A DNA stretch of 64,000 nucleotides, taken from Gnetum montanum. Taxonomy: Eukaryota; Streptophyta; Gnetopsida; Gnetales; Gnetaceae. Position numbers and translations under genes: made by a program. The stretch is taken from positions 140,824 through 204,823 of the forward strand of contig MNCI01010517.1 of assembly GCA_015680685.1 (NCBI GenBank), given 5' to 3'. This document shows, piece after piece, positions 1 through 12,352 of the stretch. Numbering within the stretch: position 1 is the stretch's first letter; every line of letters starts with the position of its first letter. Below the pieces are notes generated by a model. It did no database searches, had not been told where the DNA came from, and was given only the letters and a program-made list of their open reading frames with translations.

Positions 1-121
1 ATAGGGATATGTAGACGGACTGTTTTAACCAGGACAAACGCGAAAGAGGTGTAAGCGGACCATGCTCGGCACAGATAAGAATTAAATAGTTAAGCATGTT
101 TAAATAGAATAATCATCCTTT
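1..121. other. AT-rich flank, nothing recognised
   Basis: No reading frame, RNA gene or repeat boundary is visible here. It is the left flank of the MITE-like element that follows. Confidence 0.5.
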
Positions 122-404
122 GAGAGCATGTTTGGTTAGGTGAATTTTGAAGAAGTTAAATGGGTGGAGCTTGTTTGGTTGGGTGAATTTGAAGACGTTA
201 AATTGGTGAAGTTGTTGAGTTTACCAAATTCATGAATTTAACTATATTCAACTTTAAAAATTAAAAAAAAAATTAGTTGGCTTAACATGAATTTGAAGAT
301 TAATTTGTGTAAACCTCTATGGAATTAAGTGAAACAAAATATTTTTTTAAATATCATGAGTGGACTTCCCATGCCTAGAGAATTAGGTAATCAAACATGC
401 CCTC
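122..404. mobile_element. MITE-like element with terminal inverted repeats
   Basis: The left end reads GAGAGCATGTTTGGTTA. The right end, reverse-complemented, reads GAGGGCATGTTTGATTA, so about 15 of 17 bases match. The element is 283 bp and has no ORF. Its interior contains an imperfect direct repeat near 130 and 173 (GTTTGGTT, then GTGAATTT, then GAAG). The GCATGTTTGGTT end resembles ends of plant Tourist or hAT-type MITEs. The flanking 3 bp (ttt and att) are only a weak candidate target duplication, so I do not assign a superfamily. Confidence 0.5.
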
Positions 405-1340
405 ATTTCATCCTATGATTATGAATGCATATGTTGGGACAAGGTTAAGATGATGATGATGATTATTACAAATGCATATATCTGTTATGTTAATTGTTCA
501 AACATAAACTTATACAAAATATATGACTTTTAACATATCATGGTCATGGGTTCTTTATTTCATCTATATTTACTAAGAAATGAGGCAGCCAACTATAAAT
601 GTAACAACATGTCCTTAATACACTTACCCCTTGGTGTGTTCTTGGATTTGAACCCTTCTTGTGTTGATTGCTTAGCCTATGTCTTTATGTTTTGATGTCC
701 CTTATAATGTACCCTATGCTTGTGCTTTAGTTGTTGAGCTATGTACCTTGTAATTACCAATAGTATGAGCTTTTTAATATTTTAATATGTTTTATCTTAT
801 TTTATTTCTCATATTTTTTATTTTGATTTAGTATTTTGTTTTGTTTGGTTAATTTAGTATATATGCACTAATCCTTCTATTAGAGTTTTGGGTAAATAGG
901 TTTAGGTGCTAGATAGGTCATTGGTACATAGGATATTACATCAAGCTTGGAGTATGCTTGTTTGTTATGTGCTTGGATTGCTTAAAAAAACTTATTAATT
1001 AAATAATTTGTTTATAGTTTTAATTTGTTTTTTACTTATGTCTTTTTGTTTTGGCATATGTTGGTACATGGTTAGTTATAACTGGACCTTGGACTTTTGG
1101 TTAGATTTAGGGGGTAGACATAACTAGTGCAAGGCAAAAGGATAACCACATGTATTTATTTTCTTAAAAAAACTTAATTATGTAAATAGACATTAACAAA
1201 ACAAATGGCAAACATTAGATATAATCCCATGTTATAATATTATTTTGTTAATTTTAGAAACTTCAAGTTAAGTGTATTTTCTTCTTAATTTTAGTTATCC
1301 TAGTAGAACTACACTTCTTGCTCAAACCTAGCATGCCCTC
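405..1340. other. AT-rich non-coding stretch
   Basis: I see no coding frame of interest, no tRNA-like fold and no retroelement domain. It may hold the decayed 5' part of the LINE that begins at about 1341, but no endonuclease motif can be read in it. Confidence 0.4.
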
Positions 1341-3685
1341 ATGGTTATATATACTTGGAATTTGCATCCTAAACCCCTTAGTGAAGACGGTTGGATCGAT
1401 TGGTGGACTGATGCTTGTACGCGCATCCAACGGTTTTCCAAACATGCGGGTAAATTGGTGGCCTCAAAATTAAACACTCATAAGTCCCATCTTCACAACG
1501 AAATTTCCTTCTTGCAAAATGCCACAAATAATGGTGTTGCTACTGAGGCTCAAGTTTGTCGCTTGCAAATTGCGAAGACAAACTTGCGAATGATGGATCA
1601 CTATGAAGCTCGAGGTGCTAACCTTTGAGCTCGTTTCTCCTAGTTACGTATGGGGGACCAAGCTACCAAATATTTTTTTCGTCTCCTTAAAGGAAAACAC
1701 TCATCTCCTAAACTTTCAGCTCTTAAAGTTAATGATACTGTCATCACCTCCAAGGCTGACATTCTCCAAGCTTTCTTTGACTTTTATTCTCAAATCTTTC
1801 AAAAAGGCGATATCGATGCCAATGCAGTTAATATGTGCTTAGGAGCCATCAAACCTTTTAATCGTTCAATTTTTGGTGAGTCTTCTCTTTTATCCAAACA
1901 AGACCTTAGCAAAGCTTTGCAACAACTACATGATGGTAAAGCCCCTGGTATGGATGGTCTTCCCACGGAATTCTTTAAAAAATTCTGGCCTACTCTTCAA
2001 GATACCGTGTATGGTGTATATAAGGAAGCTCTTCGAAAAGGCTCCTTTGGTAAAGTGATCAATGCTGGTATTATCAAGGTTTTACCCAAGTCAGGTGATA
2101 CTTTGTGCATAAGTAACTGACGCCCTATCACCCTTTTAAATGTTATCTATAAAATTGTTGCAAAAGCTATTGCCAACAAATTAAAACCTTTTCTACCTCA
2201 TCTTATAAGCAAAGAGCAAACTGGTTTTGTACAAGGTAGATATATCTTAGACAATGTAGTTACTGCTATTGAAGGTTTGCATTGGGCTTCTCTCACTAAT
2301 CAACAAGCCCTTCTTCTCAAGCTTGATTTTGCAAAAGCTTACGATATGCTTGATTGGTCCTTTTTACGTAGTATAGTCAAGCATCATAATTTAGGTGCCA
2401 TTTTCAACAAACATATCGATTTAGTTTTAACAGAAGCCTCTTCAGTTATTTGTATTAATGGAACCTTTTCTAAGGATCTTGAGCTTCAAAAATCAGTTCG
2501 TCAAGGATGCCCTTTAGCTCCCTATCTTTTTATCCTAGCAGTTGATGCTCTTGGAGCTGTTCTACGATCTCACAATGATTCTAAGAAGTTAAGAGGCATC
2601 ACTTTGCCTCAAGGAGGTAAGGATCTAGTTTATAGCCAATTTGCAGATGACACTTTTCTTACATTACATGAGGACTTTGATAATTTTAACACTGCCTTGG
2701 AGTGTATCGACATCTATTATAGAGCCTCAGGAGCTAAAATCAATTGGAATAAAATGCAAGCTATTCGCTCTAGCTTCTCTCCAACCCCTACTTGGACTTC
2801 TCACTTCAATATTAAGTGGCTTTCCCCGACAGATGTCTTCACCCTTTTGGGCATCCCGATAGCTTTATACGCCACTCCCACTACTTTATGGAATAATGTG
2901 GTGGAAAAACTAAAACATAAAGCCTTGAAATGGGCCTCTAAACCCTTATCTCTTGCAGGTAGATTTATTGTGGTGAATCACATTCTGAGTTCAACTCATG
3001 TTTACTATTCCTCCTTTATGGCTCCTTCTAAGTCTTCGTTTCAGAACATCAACAAAATTCTTAGGAATTTTTTATGGGGGGATAAGGACACTCATAAAGC
3101 CTTTCATCGAGTGGCTTGGGATATTTGCACCTTGAGCAAGGAACATGGAGGTTTAGGCCTCACCTCTATTGAACACCAAAGTATTCTATTGGCCTCCAAG
3201 TGGATCATCCGTTGCATGGAAGGAGATGAAGCTTGGAAGATTCTTTTTAGACATAACATATCTTCTCCTGGTATTCACCAAAGATGGGAACAAACTCATT
3301 GGAGTAATTGGATCATTAGTGGAGGGTCACATAAGATCATAGGTTCCTTTTGTTCAAACAAATCTGGAGATGTTGGAGTCATCTTAAAGGCCATTTACAA
3401 TGGAAACCCTCCGAGTTAAGCCTATCTTCTCTATCGACCCACTCTATTTGGTGGTCTCCCTTTTTTAAGAAGAATTTAGGCTGTCTTTATGATGAATTCC
3501 CTCATAGAGCCAACTGTCTTGCTGCACATAATCTCCATCACGTTGCCCAATTATTCACAGTTAGCAATGACACTGTTACCCTCTCTTGGCAACATGCCAA
3601 GGTAAAATGGGGATTTCAGAGAGAGGACACTCCCATCTACGAACATATTAAGCATGTTCTTACAAACTTTGGTGTTCCTAGACAA
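1341..3685 (+). pseudogene. L1-type LINE ORF2, reverse transcriptase part (5' truncated, cut by gap)
   Basis: This frame encodes a non-LTR reverse transcriptase, which copies its own RNA at nicked target DNA. One frame runs from 1341 to 3419 with only two internal stops: TGA at 1626 and TGA at 2118, where a Trp is expected before RPITLLN. Visible RT motifs, in order: GKAPGMDGLPTEFFKKFW, RPITLLN, the segment around GFVQGRYILDNV, LKLDFAKAYD, RQGCPLAPYLFI, and the catalytic FADDTF near 2641. Thumb and connection sequence follows, ending near LRNFLWGD. A frameshift near 3400 moves the frame, which continues to the gap at 3686, where the usual zf-RVT and C-terminal region should lie. The N-terminal endonuclease is missing, a common outcome of incomplete reverse transcription. 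RT motifs are well kept, so this is younger than the surrounding AT-rich DNA. Confidence 0.88.
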
Positions 3686-4365
3686 NNNNNNNNNNNNNNN
3701 NNNNNNNNNNNNNNNNNNNNNNNNNNNNNNNNNNNNNNNNNNNNNNNNNNNNNNNNNNNNNNNNNNNNNNNNNNNNNNNNNNNNNNNNNNNNNNNNNNNN
3801 NNNNNNNNNNNNNNNNNNNNNNNNNNNNNNNNNNNNNNNNNNNNNNNNNNNNNNNNNNNNNNNNNNNNNNNNNNNNNNNNNNNNNNNNNNNNNNNNNNNN
3901 NNNNNNNNNNNNNNNNNNNNNNNNNNNNNNNNNNNNNNNNNNNNNNNNNNNNNNNNNNNNNNNNNNNNNNNNNNNNNNNNNNNNNNNNNNNNNNNNNNNN
4001 NNNNNNNNNNNNNNNNNNNNNNNNNNNNNNNNNNNNNNNNNNNNNNNNNNNNNNNNNNNNNNNNNNNNNNNNNNNNNNNNNNNNNNNNNNNNNNNNNNNN
4101 NNNNNNNNNNNNNNNNNNNNNNNNNNNNNNNNNNNNNNNNNNNNNNNNNNNNNNNNNNNNNNNNNNNNNNNNNNNNNNNNNNNNNNNNNNNNNNNNNNNN
4201 NNNNNNNNNNNNNNNNNNNNNNNNNNNNNNNNNNNNNNNNNNNNNNNNNNNNNNNNNNNNNNNNNNNNNNNNNNNNNNNNNNNNNNNNNNNNNNNNNNNN
4301 NNNNNNNNNNNNNNNNNNNNNNNNNNNNNNNNNNNNNNNNNNNNNNNNNNNNNNNNNNNNNNNNN
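3686..4365. other. Assembly gap (run of N)
   Basis: 680 undetermined bases. Reading frames that appear to cross this interval are artefacts. The true length and content are unknown; it probably hides the C-terminal part of the LINE. Confidence 0.99.
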
Positions 4366-6075
4366 GCTTTGCTGACATTTGGGAGATAGAACTAGAGAGG
4401 AAGACCTTATCAGTTTGAAGAGAAGTTAGATCTAGATGTACACTATTAACCAAAACCTCTATAAGTGCTTTCCTTCAAATCTTGTTTTAGGTTTCATTTG
4501 GATTCCATCATTGACCTTAGATTTTTCTTAGGGTTTGAAGTCTATTTTGGAGATTTCAATCATTCAAAAGTTTTAACTATAGTGCTTTCAAACAACTAGG
4601 AAAAGCTTATTATTATACTTTACTTTTGGGTTTTTGGAATATTTAGTTATATGCTTTTTTGATTTTCATGTGATTTGGTTTATTTGGCAACTATTTAATG
4701 AAATGTTTTAAGATTCTATTCTACTAGATCTAATTCATTTTTTTTGTATATTTTTGAGATTTAATATAATTATATTAATTTTTTCATGCATAAGATCTTA
4801 CAAATCAAATTTTTCTCTATTTAGGTCCATTTTGATTTTCTTTTGCTTCTATTGAATTTTTGGACCATAAAACTAGGGTTTCTTCTCATAATTCATGTTT
4901 TGGGACCTAAGATGATCCAAGAGGATGATAATGTAGAAGATAAAATTGCTCAATACACTAGCATTGATCAAATTGTACCTCGTTTTTTGTGCTTTGGTTC
5001 ATCACAACCTTGTTGCAAGGTCATGAAATCTACTGATGTCATTTTTTGCTTCCATGTATCAAAGTGTGTAACTTTTGTAAAGTGGTTCCTTGTCCATTGG
5101 ATTTTAGAAATTACAAAAATGTAGCTTTTAGGACTTCCTAGAGCATCTAAAAGTCTAAAACAATAGTTGATCTCTTCATGTAAAGAAATGATCATGACCA
5201 AATATAGTATTTACTTGTTTATGATGGCTGCTAATTTATGGCTCCACCAAGGTATAGGTACCTCCAAATAGCTTCAATTGGATTATTGAGCTAATAACTT
5301 AGTTTATATATTTTTATTTATTCAAAGTGTTATGAGTCTTTTTCTTTCTTATATTAATTAACATCTAGCTTTCTCTTTTAGCTATCTTTCAAGTTTAGTT
5401 AATAATCTTTAATAGTTTCCTAATCATCAAGTTATGGATCTCATAATAATTATAATAGAAAATAAATAGCTTTATGGAGATAACCATTCTATAAATCTAA
5501 GCTATTTGCTAACATAATTCCCAAAAGCCAATGTTTTTAAAAGTAATGTCATACAAAGCTAAGACCTCAAGAGAATGACTAATTATTCAAAGCTTAGATT
5601 TTAAACTTAAAATAACATCTATTCTATATTATGCCTATTCAAAATTAACACTTAAAAATATATTATCTCATTCAACAAGCATAACAAAAACAAGCTAAAA
5701 CTTCACAAACAAATAAAATAGCTCATTTTAAAACTTCTATTTATTTAAGTATAATAATGTGTTAAATTAGCTAAATGACTAAAAGGCTATCAAAAAATAA
5801 CCAAACTAAGAGATAAGCCAAAAGAGAAAGCAAAACCTGCTTAGAATACCATTACAGTAAAATTCTCTTTCTACAAGCTTCTTCTATCTTTCTTCCTCCT
5901 TCCCTCTTAAGTTAAAAATCTACATGAAGCTTTATAGATAAGCTTGAGCAGTTACAATCATTACACTAATTAATTCTATGCATGACGTAATTAATTTAAC
6001 AATTTCTTTATACAAGATTAAATTTTTAGATATTTGCTAGAAGGTTTTAAAAACCCTTTTCATTCTTTGAATTTG
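4366..6075. other. AT-rich non-coding DNA
   Basis: I see no retroelement domain and no host gene. The first bases after the gap may be the tail of the LINE, but no poly(A) tail or target duplication is visible to close that element. Confidence 0.4.
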
Positions 6076-6079
6076 TTGA

Positions 6080-8599
6080 CCCTCTATTGGTAGTTGCTAA
6101 GATGTATACCATAGCTAAATATAATCTTGATTACTTGATTTTGCTTATTGAGTTCTAATTAGTCTAGCTTCTAAATAAATTTTTTAAAACTTGATAAATG
6201 AGCTTCTAATTTGGATACTAAATTATCCAATTCATTTAATGTAGCTTCCTCCATTGAATAAGCTTACTTAAATTCAATCATCTTTTGGTTAATTTCAACC
6301 ATGAATTTAATTGTTGCCATCATTATGTTGTATAAAAAATATTATTTGAACTATGGTATTTTATCCCTCATTTCTGTAGTTTTCATAACCAAACTTTAAG
6401 CTCTCTAATCAACATATTTATAAAAGACCTTATTTTGCTAGGCTTTCTTAATCTCTAGGCTAATTTTCCTTGTCCATTCCTTTTAAAATTTTAGCTCAGA
6501 AATTAGCCATCTTGAACTTTACTTCTTCTAGCCTCTTCTAATTCTAAGTTCACACTAGCTAATCATTTCCGTAGTTGCAGATAAGCTTGCTCTTTATTTT
6601 CCAATAATGATTCCTTTATTGTGATTATTACTTTCTTCTACATGTTTAGTTTCTTAGAATCTTTAAGCTTATCTTTTAGCTTTGCTATCTCTTGTTCATT
6701 TTGAATCAAGAATTATTTAAGCTTGGTAATTCTATTATCTACCACTTCTCCCATATCTTTGACCAAAACAACTATGGCTCTAGACATGTCTTGATATGAC
6801 ATAATGAGCTTTTGCCCCTCTATCAATCGATCATCTTTCTTATATGAAAACCTAATATTGGTTTTAGTTTTTGGCGTTTGATATTTGTGGCTTAAGATGA
6901 TCCTTTCATTCTTTTCTTTCACTTTAAAGGATCTTGTAGCTCATTTTATTAAATAGACAAAAGAGAAATTCATAGAAGTTAAGGCTAATGATGATGATTT
7001 AGGAGTTGATCTCTCATCTTGCTTTAGTTATTCTTATTCTAGGAGCTTTTGTTTTTGTTTTTTTTTTTTACTTCAACTATTGTTGTTATAATACATTTTG
7101 TTGTTTTTCCTTCTTTGTCTTGATTTGCTCCATTCTAGCTTTTCTTATTGTTTGGACTTTGGAGAACTCAACACTATTCAAAGGAAATCTTTCATCAGGA
7201 AAAGCTTCCTCTAGACTATTAAGCTTCCAAGAAAAGTAGCTTTCTTTCATTATAGCTATGTTCCTTAGAGAAGTTTCTAGCAAGTTGATGATCTTGACAC
7301 TCTAGCCATCAATACAATTTTTCTGTGGGCTTATTGCTTAATGATTTTGAAAGCTTTATTGATAAACTTCTCTTCAACTATCCTTCTACTTCCTCTTTAG
7401 CTTGTTTTACTTTTTTATCGAAAGCTCTTTGATAAACAATAATTAATTTGATTTGGCTAGTGAACCTTTCTTGTCTTTGTTACTGAATAGATTCTCCTTG
7501 GGAAGACTAGAAGATCACATTGATCCTTATATATTTTAGCCATTCCCTTTAAATGTCTAGCATTATTGAATTTCCAAAAGCTGAATTTTAAGGGAATTTT
7601 TTTTTTGTAGTCATGTCTCAAAGGGCTCTCTCACATCTACCTTCCTATCTCTAGAGTTGTCAAATAAGAAGCTACAAATCTTAGAATTTTGCAGGCATAT
7701 CCTTCAAAGCCAACTATCAACAACACTATATCCATTTGATGTGAAGAAAAATAGCTCCATGATATTTATTTTTAATATTTTTAATTATTTGTTGATCAAT
7801 TCTTAGGAAACTCCCAAAATGAACTTAAATAAAGTAGGATAAATAAAGTTCATTAACAATTCAAGAGTTTAAGACTTGAAATAAATTCTCTAATAAATGA
7901 TTAGAAAGAAATCATAACATGGCTCTTGTTTCTGAGTTTTGTATTGTAAGTTATAAACTACAAAAATAAGTGTTGTGCATTATGTCTTGAGTACCTTGCT
8001 TAAAAGGAAATCTATCATAAATGAGCTTAAACTTAGGTGTGTTCCATGTACATGGATTTCTGACAAGCTTTAATGTAGTATATCATTTGTATATTGCATT
8101 CAAAAGAAATTTTTACCATTTTCTAAAGCTACCCAAGTCCAATATGATAATTCCCAATAGAATTAGTCTCATGGCCTGTATAAAAATTAAGTGTTGAAAT
8201 AAAAATTTTGTACAGGAACCTAAGCTCATTTGACTTTGAAATGATGTTTCTATATCCCCAAGCCTTGCTAAGCTATTGTGGTGTGAGCTTAGAAATTTTT
8301 CTAGTATTTTAATATAACCAAAATCTTCAACTCAATACTTTTTAATTAATTATTCATGCTTCAACTTTGTTGATATCTGACTCTATAATCCTATATAGCT
8401 CATATGCCTTTCTAATGCTAATATCAATATGTTGCTTGGTATTTTCTCTGAAACAAAGCTTATCTTTTTCATATATGATTTCAACTACTAATTGATTAAT
8501 AATTTCTCTCATCATATTTGCCCTTGGTTGGAAATCAAGGTTATGGAGGCTTATATTATCATATATTTGATGCAAGTCTTCCATGGATTTGTGATCCAC
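6080..8599 (-). pseudogene. Decayed coiled-coil coding remnant, identity unknown
   Basis: Reading the minus strand from 8599 downward gives broken but protein-like stretches for about 2.5 kb. There is an open piece of 81 residues at the start (8354-8599), then fragments such as FYTGHETNSIGNYHIGLG near 8150. A Lys/Glu-rich stretch containing YIRINVIF and SSQGES follows near 7480-7540. A clearer open piece of 69 residues lies at 6713-6922. Below it come heptad-like runs including NEQEIAKLKDKLKDSKK and, near 6200, NELDNLVSKLEAHLSSFKK. Many in-frame stops and several frameshifts interrupt it, so it cannot be functional. The composition and heptads suggest a long coiled-coil protein. I recognise no catalytic motif and do not assign a family; a decayed viral or transposon structural protein is one possibility among several. 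Confidence 0.35.
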
Positions 8600-8861
8600 A
8601 AGCCCTAATTTTTTAATAAGGTCATGCTTATTAAATTAAAAAAACTCTTCTTCATCTTCTTTCATTTCCAAATACCTAATTTCTAGTCATTATTCAAGTT
8701 AAAAAATATTAAGTTTGAATGACTACAAATAGTAAAAAAATACTAAAGATATCAATATCATGGAACTTTTGAGGTATTTCTTTCCTTTATTTATGAGACA
8801 TCGTAAAAGATTATGGTTCATGAAGAAGTTTGGGTCATAAATTCAACCTCAACCTTAGGAA
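8600..8861. other. Junction DNA upstream of element A
   Basis: AT-rich sequence between the minus-strand coding remnant and the point where gag-like sequence of element A becomes recognisable. No LTR or PBS is visible, so element A is truncated here or joined by a rearrangement. Confidence 0.4.
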
Positions 8862-9850
8862 TAATACCAATGGTGGCAACACCCAGAATCATGGGGGATG
8901 CCACCTCCAAGGCAGTAGTATCCTTATTGCCAACTGGATCTATACGGGTATTATGTTCAGCATCTCATCTCCTCATGTGACTCTTCTAGTCACACTTCCT
9001 TCCCACATCCCTATTATTCGCCTAAATACTATAGAGCACAATTGCCAAGAGGGGAGTCCCCATTTTCCTACTATCCTCCTCAACACTCTTCCACTCTTGC
9101 ACCTCCACCTTTAAGTCTTCTACCACCTGCTTCATCCATGCAAGGTGAGATACCTGCCTAGCCATAGCAAAGAAACACTATGAGCGTAGTAAACTTATAG
9201 CTAGGTATTTAGTCTAGTGGTTCTAAATTTAAGCCTTACAAAAGGTCATTCTTTAGAACCAATATCCCCATAAAGCCCTCACAAACACCTATGGCTATTA
9301 ACCTTGCTACTACCACATCTAAAATTACTATCGAACATTCCAAGTTGCACACTATCATGTTGATCCATGTGGTCATAGATTAGATTAAGGTTGGCCATCT
9401 TCCTAGTAAGAGATATGATCTTGGGAGTCCTCTTATTTATTTACAAATTGCTAGAAATGAACCATGTAAAACTCTTTTGGACTTAGATTTTGAAGTTAAC
9501 TTAATTTCACAAGAAATGTACAAAGCTTGGGATTTTCCCCCCTTGAAAAAGAGAAACATCAGACTAAGTTGGAAGATTAATTTATGATTATTTCTTTGAG
9601 ATTAGTATAAGACATCATGACCACCATTTGTGGGTGATCATATCCTATCGAGTTCCTAGTAATCCATGTGGAAAACAACAAAGGGAACTTCCTTATCATC
9701 ATGGGAAGAGCATGGCTAAGCACCATATATGCACAATTGGGGATCAGAGACCTTTTCTTGGAAATTTCCAAGGAAAATGAATTTGAAAAAATAAGAAATA
9801 AGAGGGTTCCATGCATCACGTATAGTGACACAGGGTGCCACTATGTGCAA
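8862..9850 (+). pseudogene. Element A gag C-terminus and protease remnant
   Basis: The first part matches the Gly/Asn/His- and Pro-rich gag tail of elements C and D (NGG, TQNHGGCH) but shifts frame. The protease follows: PCKTLLDLDFEVNLIS near 9460-9510, where the family's Asp-Ser-Gly triad position reads D-L-D, so the catalytic Gly is lost. Downstream are the conserved blocks around MYKAWDFPPLKKRNI and, in another frame, FLIIMGRAWLSTIYAQLGI near 9690-9750. Multiple stops and frameshifts make it non-functional. In the parent element, gag forms the particle and the aspartic protease processes the polyprotein. Confidence 0.75.
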
Positions 9851-11237
9851 AAACTGTGGACCATTAAGAGCACATCACTTTAGACATGTAGTCAGTATGC
9901 AAATATCACAAAAGTTCAAAGGATATGAACCAATTGAAAGCCTCACAAGCTCTTATGTGGATCAATATTTCTCTTATCAATGTGCATGGAACCAATTGAA
10001 AGCCTCATAAGCTCTTATGTGGAGAGCATGGATAAGTTGAAGCAGATCCATGACCAACTCTTTGATGAATAAAGAAAAATTAATTAGGGATAGTTGGAGA
10101 TCCTTGAAACTTTCAAGTAGGAGCCCCTTGAAATAAAGGCTCTATTAATAGGAATGAAGTATGCATTTCTAAACAATGGCAAGCCAGTAATTATCAATGT
10201 TACACTTGCTCCTATATAGAAAAATAAATTGTTGAAAGTTGTAAATAAATGACAAATCACCTTTTCTTGGTCATATCATGAGTTAATAAGAATTGATCCA
10301 AGGATATGCCAGCACAGAATACATATAGATTCCTTCATCAAACCAAAGTGACAGCTGCAAAGATGCTTGAATCCAAAACTCAAGTAAATTATCAAGGAGG
10401 AAATTGAACAACTCCTCAAGGTTAGGTTCATTTACCCCATTGCAGATAGCAAGTGGGTTAGCCCACTCATTATTGTGCTAATGAAAGAAAGAAAGTGGAG
10501 ATTCTATATACACTTTTGGCTATTGAATATGGCCACTTACAAAGATCATTTCCCATTACCATTTTTGGACCAAGTGCTAGATACTATCACATGGCATTGT
10601 TACTATAGCTTTCTGGATGGTTATACTGGCTATAGCCAAATTCATATTGCATTAGAGGACCAAGCTAAGATAATGTTCACAATTCCTTAGGAGACTTTTG
10701 CATATAGAAAGATGTCCTTTGGTCTGTGCAATGCTCTCACCACATTCCAATGGTTGGTTCGTAGTATCTTCCAACAACAAATTGGTAGTAGGGTAGAAGT
10801 CTTCATGAATGAATTCTCCACCTATGGGGCTACCTTTGAGCAAGCCTTGGACCATGTAGAGCAAGTTCTTTAACAATGTGTAGAAACTAACTTGAGGCTT
10901 AATTGGAAAAAGAGCCATATGATGGTTTAAGAGGTCATTGTTTTGGGGAATTAAATTTCAACAAAGGGATTGAGCTTGACATAGAAAAAATAAGGGTCAT
11001 TTAAGGAATAACTAAACAACCAGAAACCATGAAGGACATGAGGTCATTCCTTGGCCACACGAGTTACTATAGGTGCTTCATCAAAAACTTCTTAAAGATC
11101 ACCAAGCCATTGGTGGAGCTTACAAAGAAAGATGTACCATTCATTTGGACCAAGAAATGTGAGCATGCATTTCAATAACTCAAGAAAAAGCTCATAGAAA
11201 CTTTAATTCTATGAACACTAGACTAGTCTAGGCCATT
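9851..11237 (+). pseudogene. Element A reverse transcriptase remnant (interrupted by element N)
   Basis: A linker leads into Ty3/gypsy RT. Recognisable blocks: DPRICQHRI (about 10300), IKEEIEQLLKVRFIYPIAD (about 10390), NMATYKDHFPLPFLDQVL (about 10530), SFLDGYTGYSQIHIA (about 10610), FGLCNA (about 10720). The catalytic block reads VFMNEFSTYG at about 10795, where relatives B and C keep FMDD, so both catalytic Asp residues are changed. The connection block SFLGHTSYYRCFIKNF lies near 11045. The frame breaks at element N's 5' LTR exactly inside the RNase H entry. Confidence 0.85.
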
Positions 11238-12219
11238 GGATGGGACGTGATATTGCATAAGCCATGATATCGCGTCTATCGTGATATCGCATCCCCCACG
11301 ATATCGTGTATGCAATATCGCGTCTTCCCTACGATATCACGTATGCGATATCGCAATCCACCGAAATGTCTATAAATAAGAAGCGGCTCTCCCTTGTTCA
11401 GAGTTAGTTATTAGATAGGAGTTAGAAGTAGTGAAGCTCTGGCAGTTTGGCCACTCCAGAGATAGTTTATTTTCCCGTGTCTGCCCGCAGTGTGGTGAAT
11501 GTAATTGTACGACATTCTTTATTTGAGTGTGACGTACTTGGACACGCACATGACTGGCAATAAAGATCGAGATTACTTCATCATTGCAGTAGTCACTTTG
11601 TTTATTTAATTGTTTTAACGCGGAATGAGTACAACTTGATTACGAGCATCTTTGTGTGACTACTTGGTAACCTAGTGGCGTACCTAGGTTCTACGCTTAG
11701 TAATCCTAGTGGTAGTCATGCACCAAGATGTGTACGGTTAGTCAAGGAATCGGTTGCTCATCGCACTTAGGCTACTAACGCGGTATGAGTACGACTTGAT
11801 TACGAGCATTACGTGTGACTACTTGGTAGCCCAGTGGCATACCTAGGATCTGCGCTTGGTAATCCCAGTGGTAGTTGTGCACAAGGTCCAAGATGTGTAC
11901 AGTTGATCAAGGAATTGGTTGCTCGTTGCACTTAGGCTAGATTAGATTCTTTTACCCTTTTTCTCCTAGCTTAGCTTAGTTAATATTATTTTCCACTGCC
12001 TTCAGGAGTAGTGCTAGAATTAGGAACACATCATACACCTCACTCTGGACTAAACCATACGTGACAAATATAATACTAGTCCAGATGGGAAGACAGCAAA
12101 CTACGACCTAAGGATAACTGTCTAGGTGCCACAACTAGTCTATCTGCAAAGTTCGACTGGATCGCACGTGCTACACTCATTTCATATGGTTGAGTGTAGG
12201 GGTACCTCGCCACTCATCA
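11238..12219 (+). repeat. Element N 5' LTR
   Basis: 982 bp. U3 (to about 11370) is an array of GATATC-centred palindromes with CACG, CGCG or CGTATGCG neighbours. TATA box TATAAATAAG at 11371. R/U5 contains two tandem copies of a 160-bp unit beginning AACGCGG at 11617 and 11777. The end reads ACTCATCA, next to the PBS. The first base is G where the 3' LTR has T (TGATGGGACG), so the terminal TG is mutated here. Confidence 0.9.
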
Positions 12220-12220
12220 T

Positions 12221-12238
12221 TGGCACCGTCACCGGGGA
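12221..12238 (+). promoter_or_regulatory. Element N primer-binding site, tRNA-Asp type
   Basis: TGGCACCGTCACCGGGGA, one base after the LTR. It matches 15 of 18 bases of the complement of the plant tRNA-Asp 3' end. All three differences are transitions. tRNA-Asp priming is typical of Athila-like elements. Confidence 0.85.
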
Positions 12239-12352
12239 CGGTGCTAGTTATCTAGATTAGTTATATCATACAAGGTCGCTGTAAAGAACTTAACGATATA
12301 TCTTTCAGAAAATAACAATTATAAAAAGTCACACATAAATTCACACACAACA

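Noticed and set aside
3350-4453. Long open frames across the N run on both strands.
   Set aside because: They are open only because Ns were translated as unknown residues.
6080-8599. Calling the minus-strand fossil an endogenous caulimovirid.
   Set aside because: No RT, movement-protein or coat zinc-finger motif could be recognised, so the name would be unsupported.
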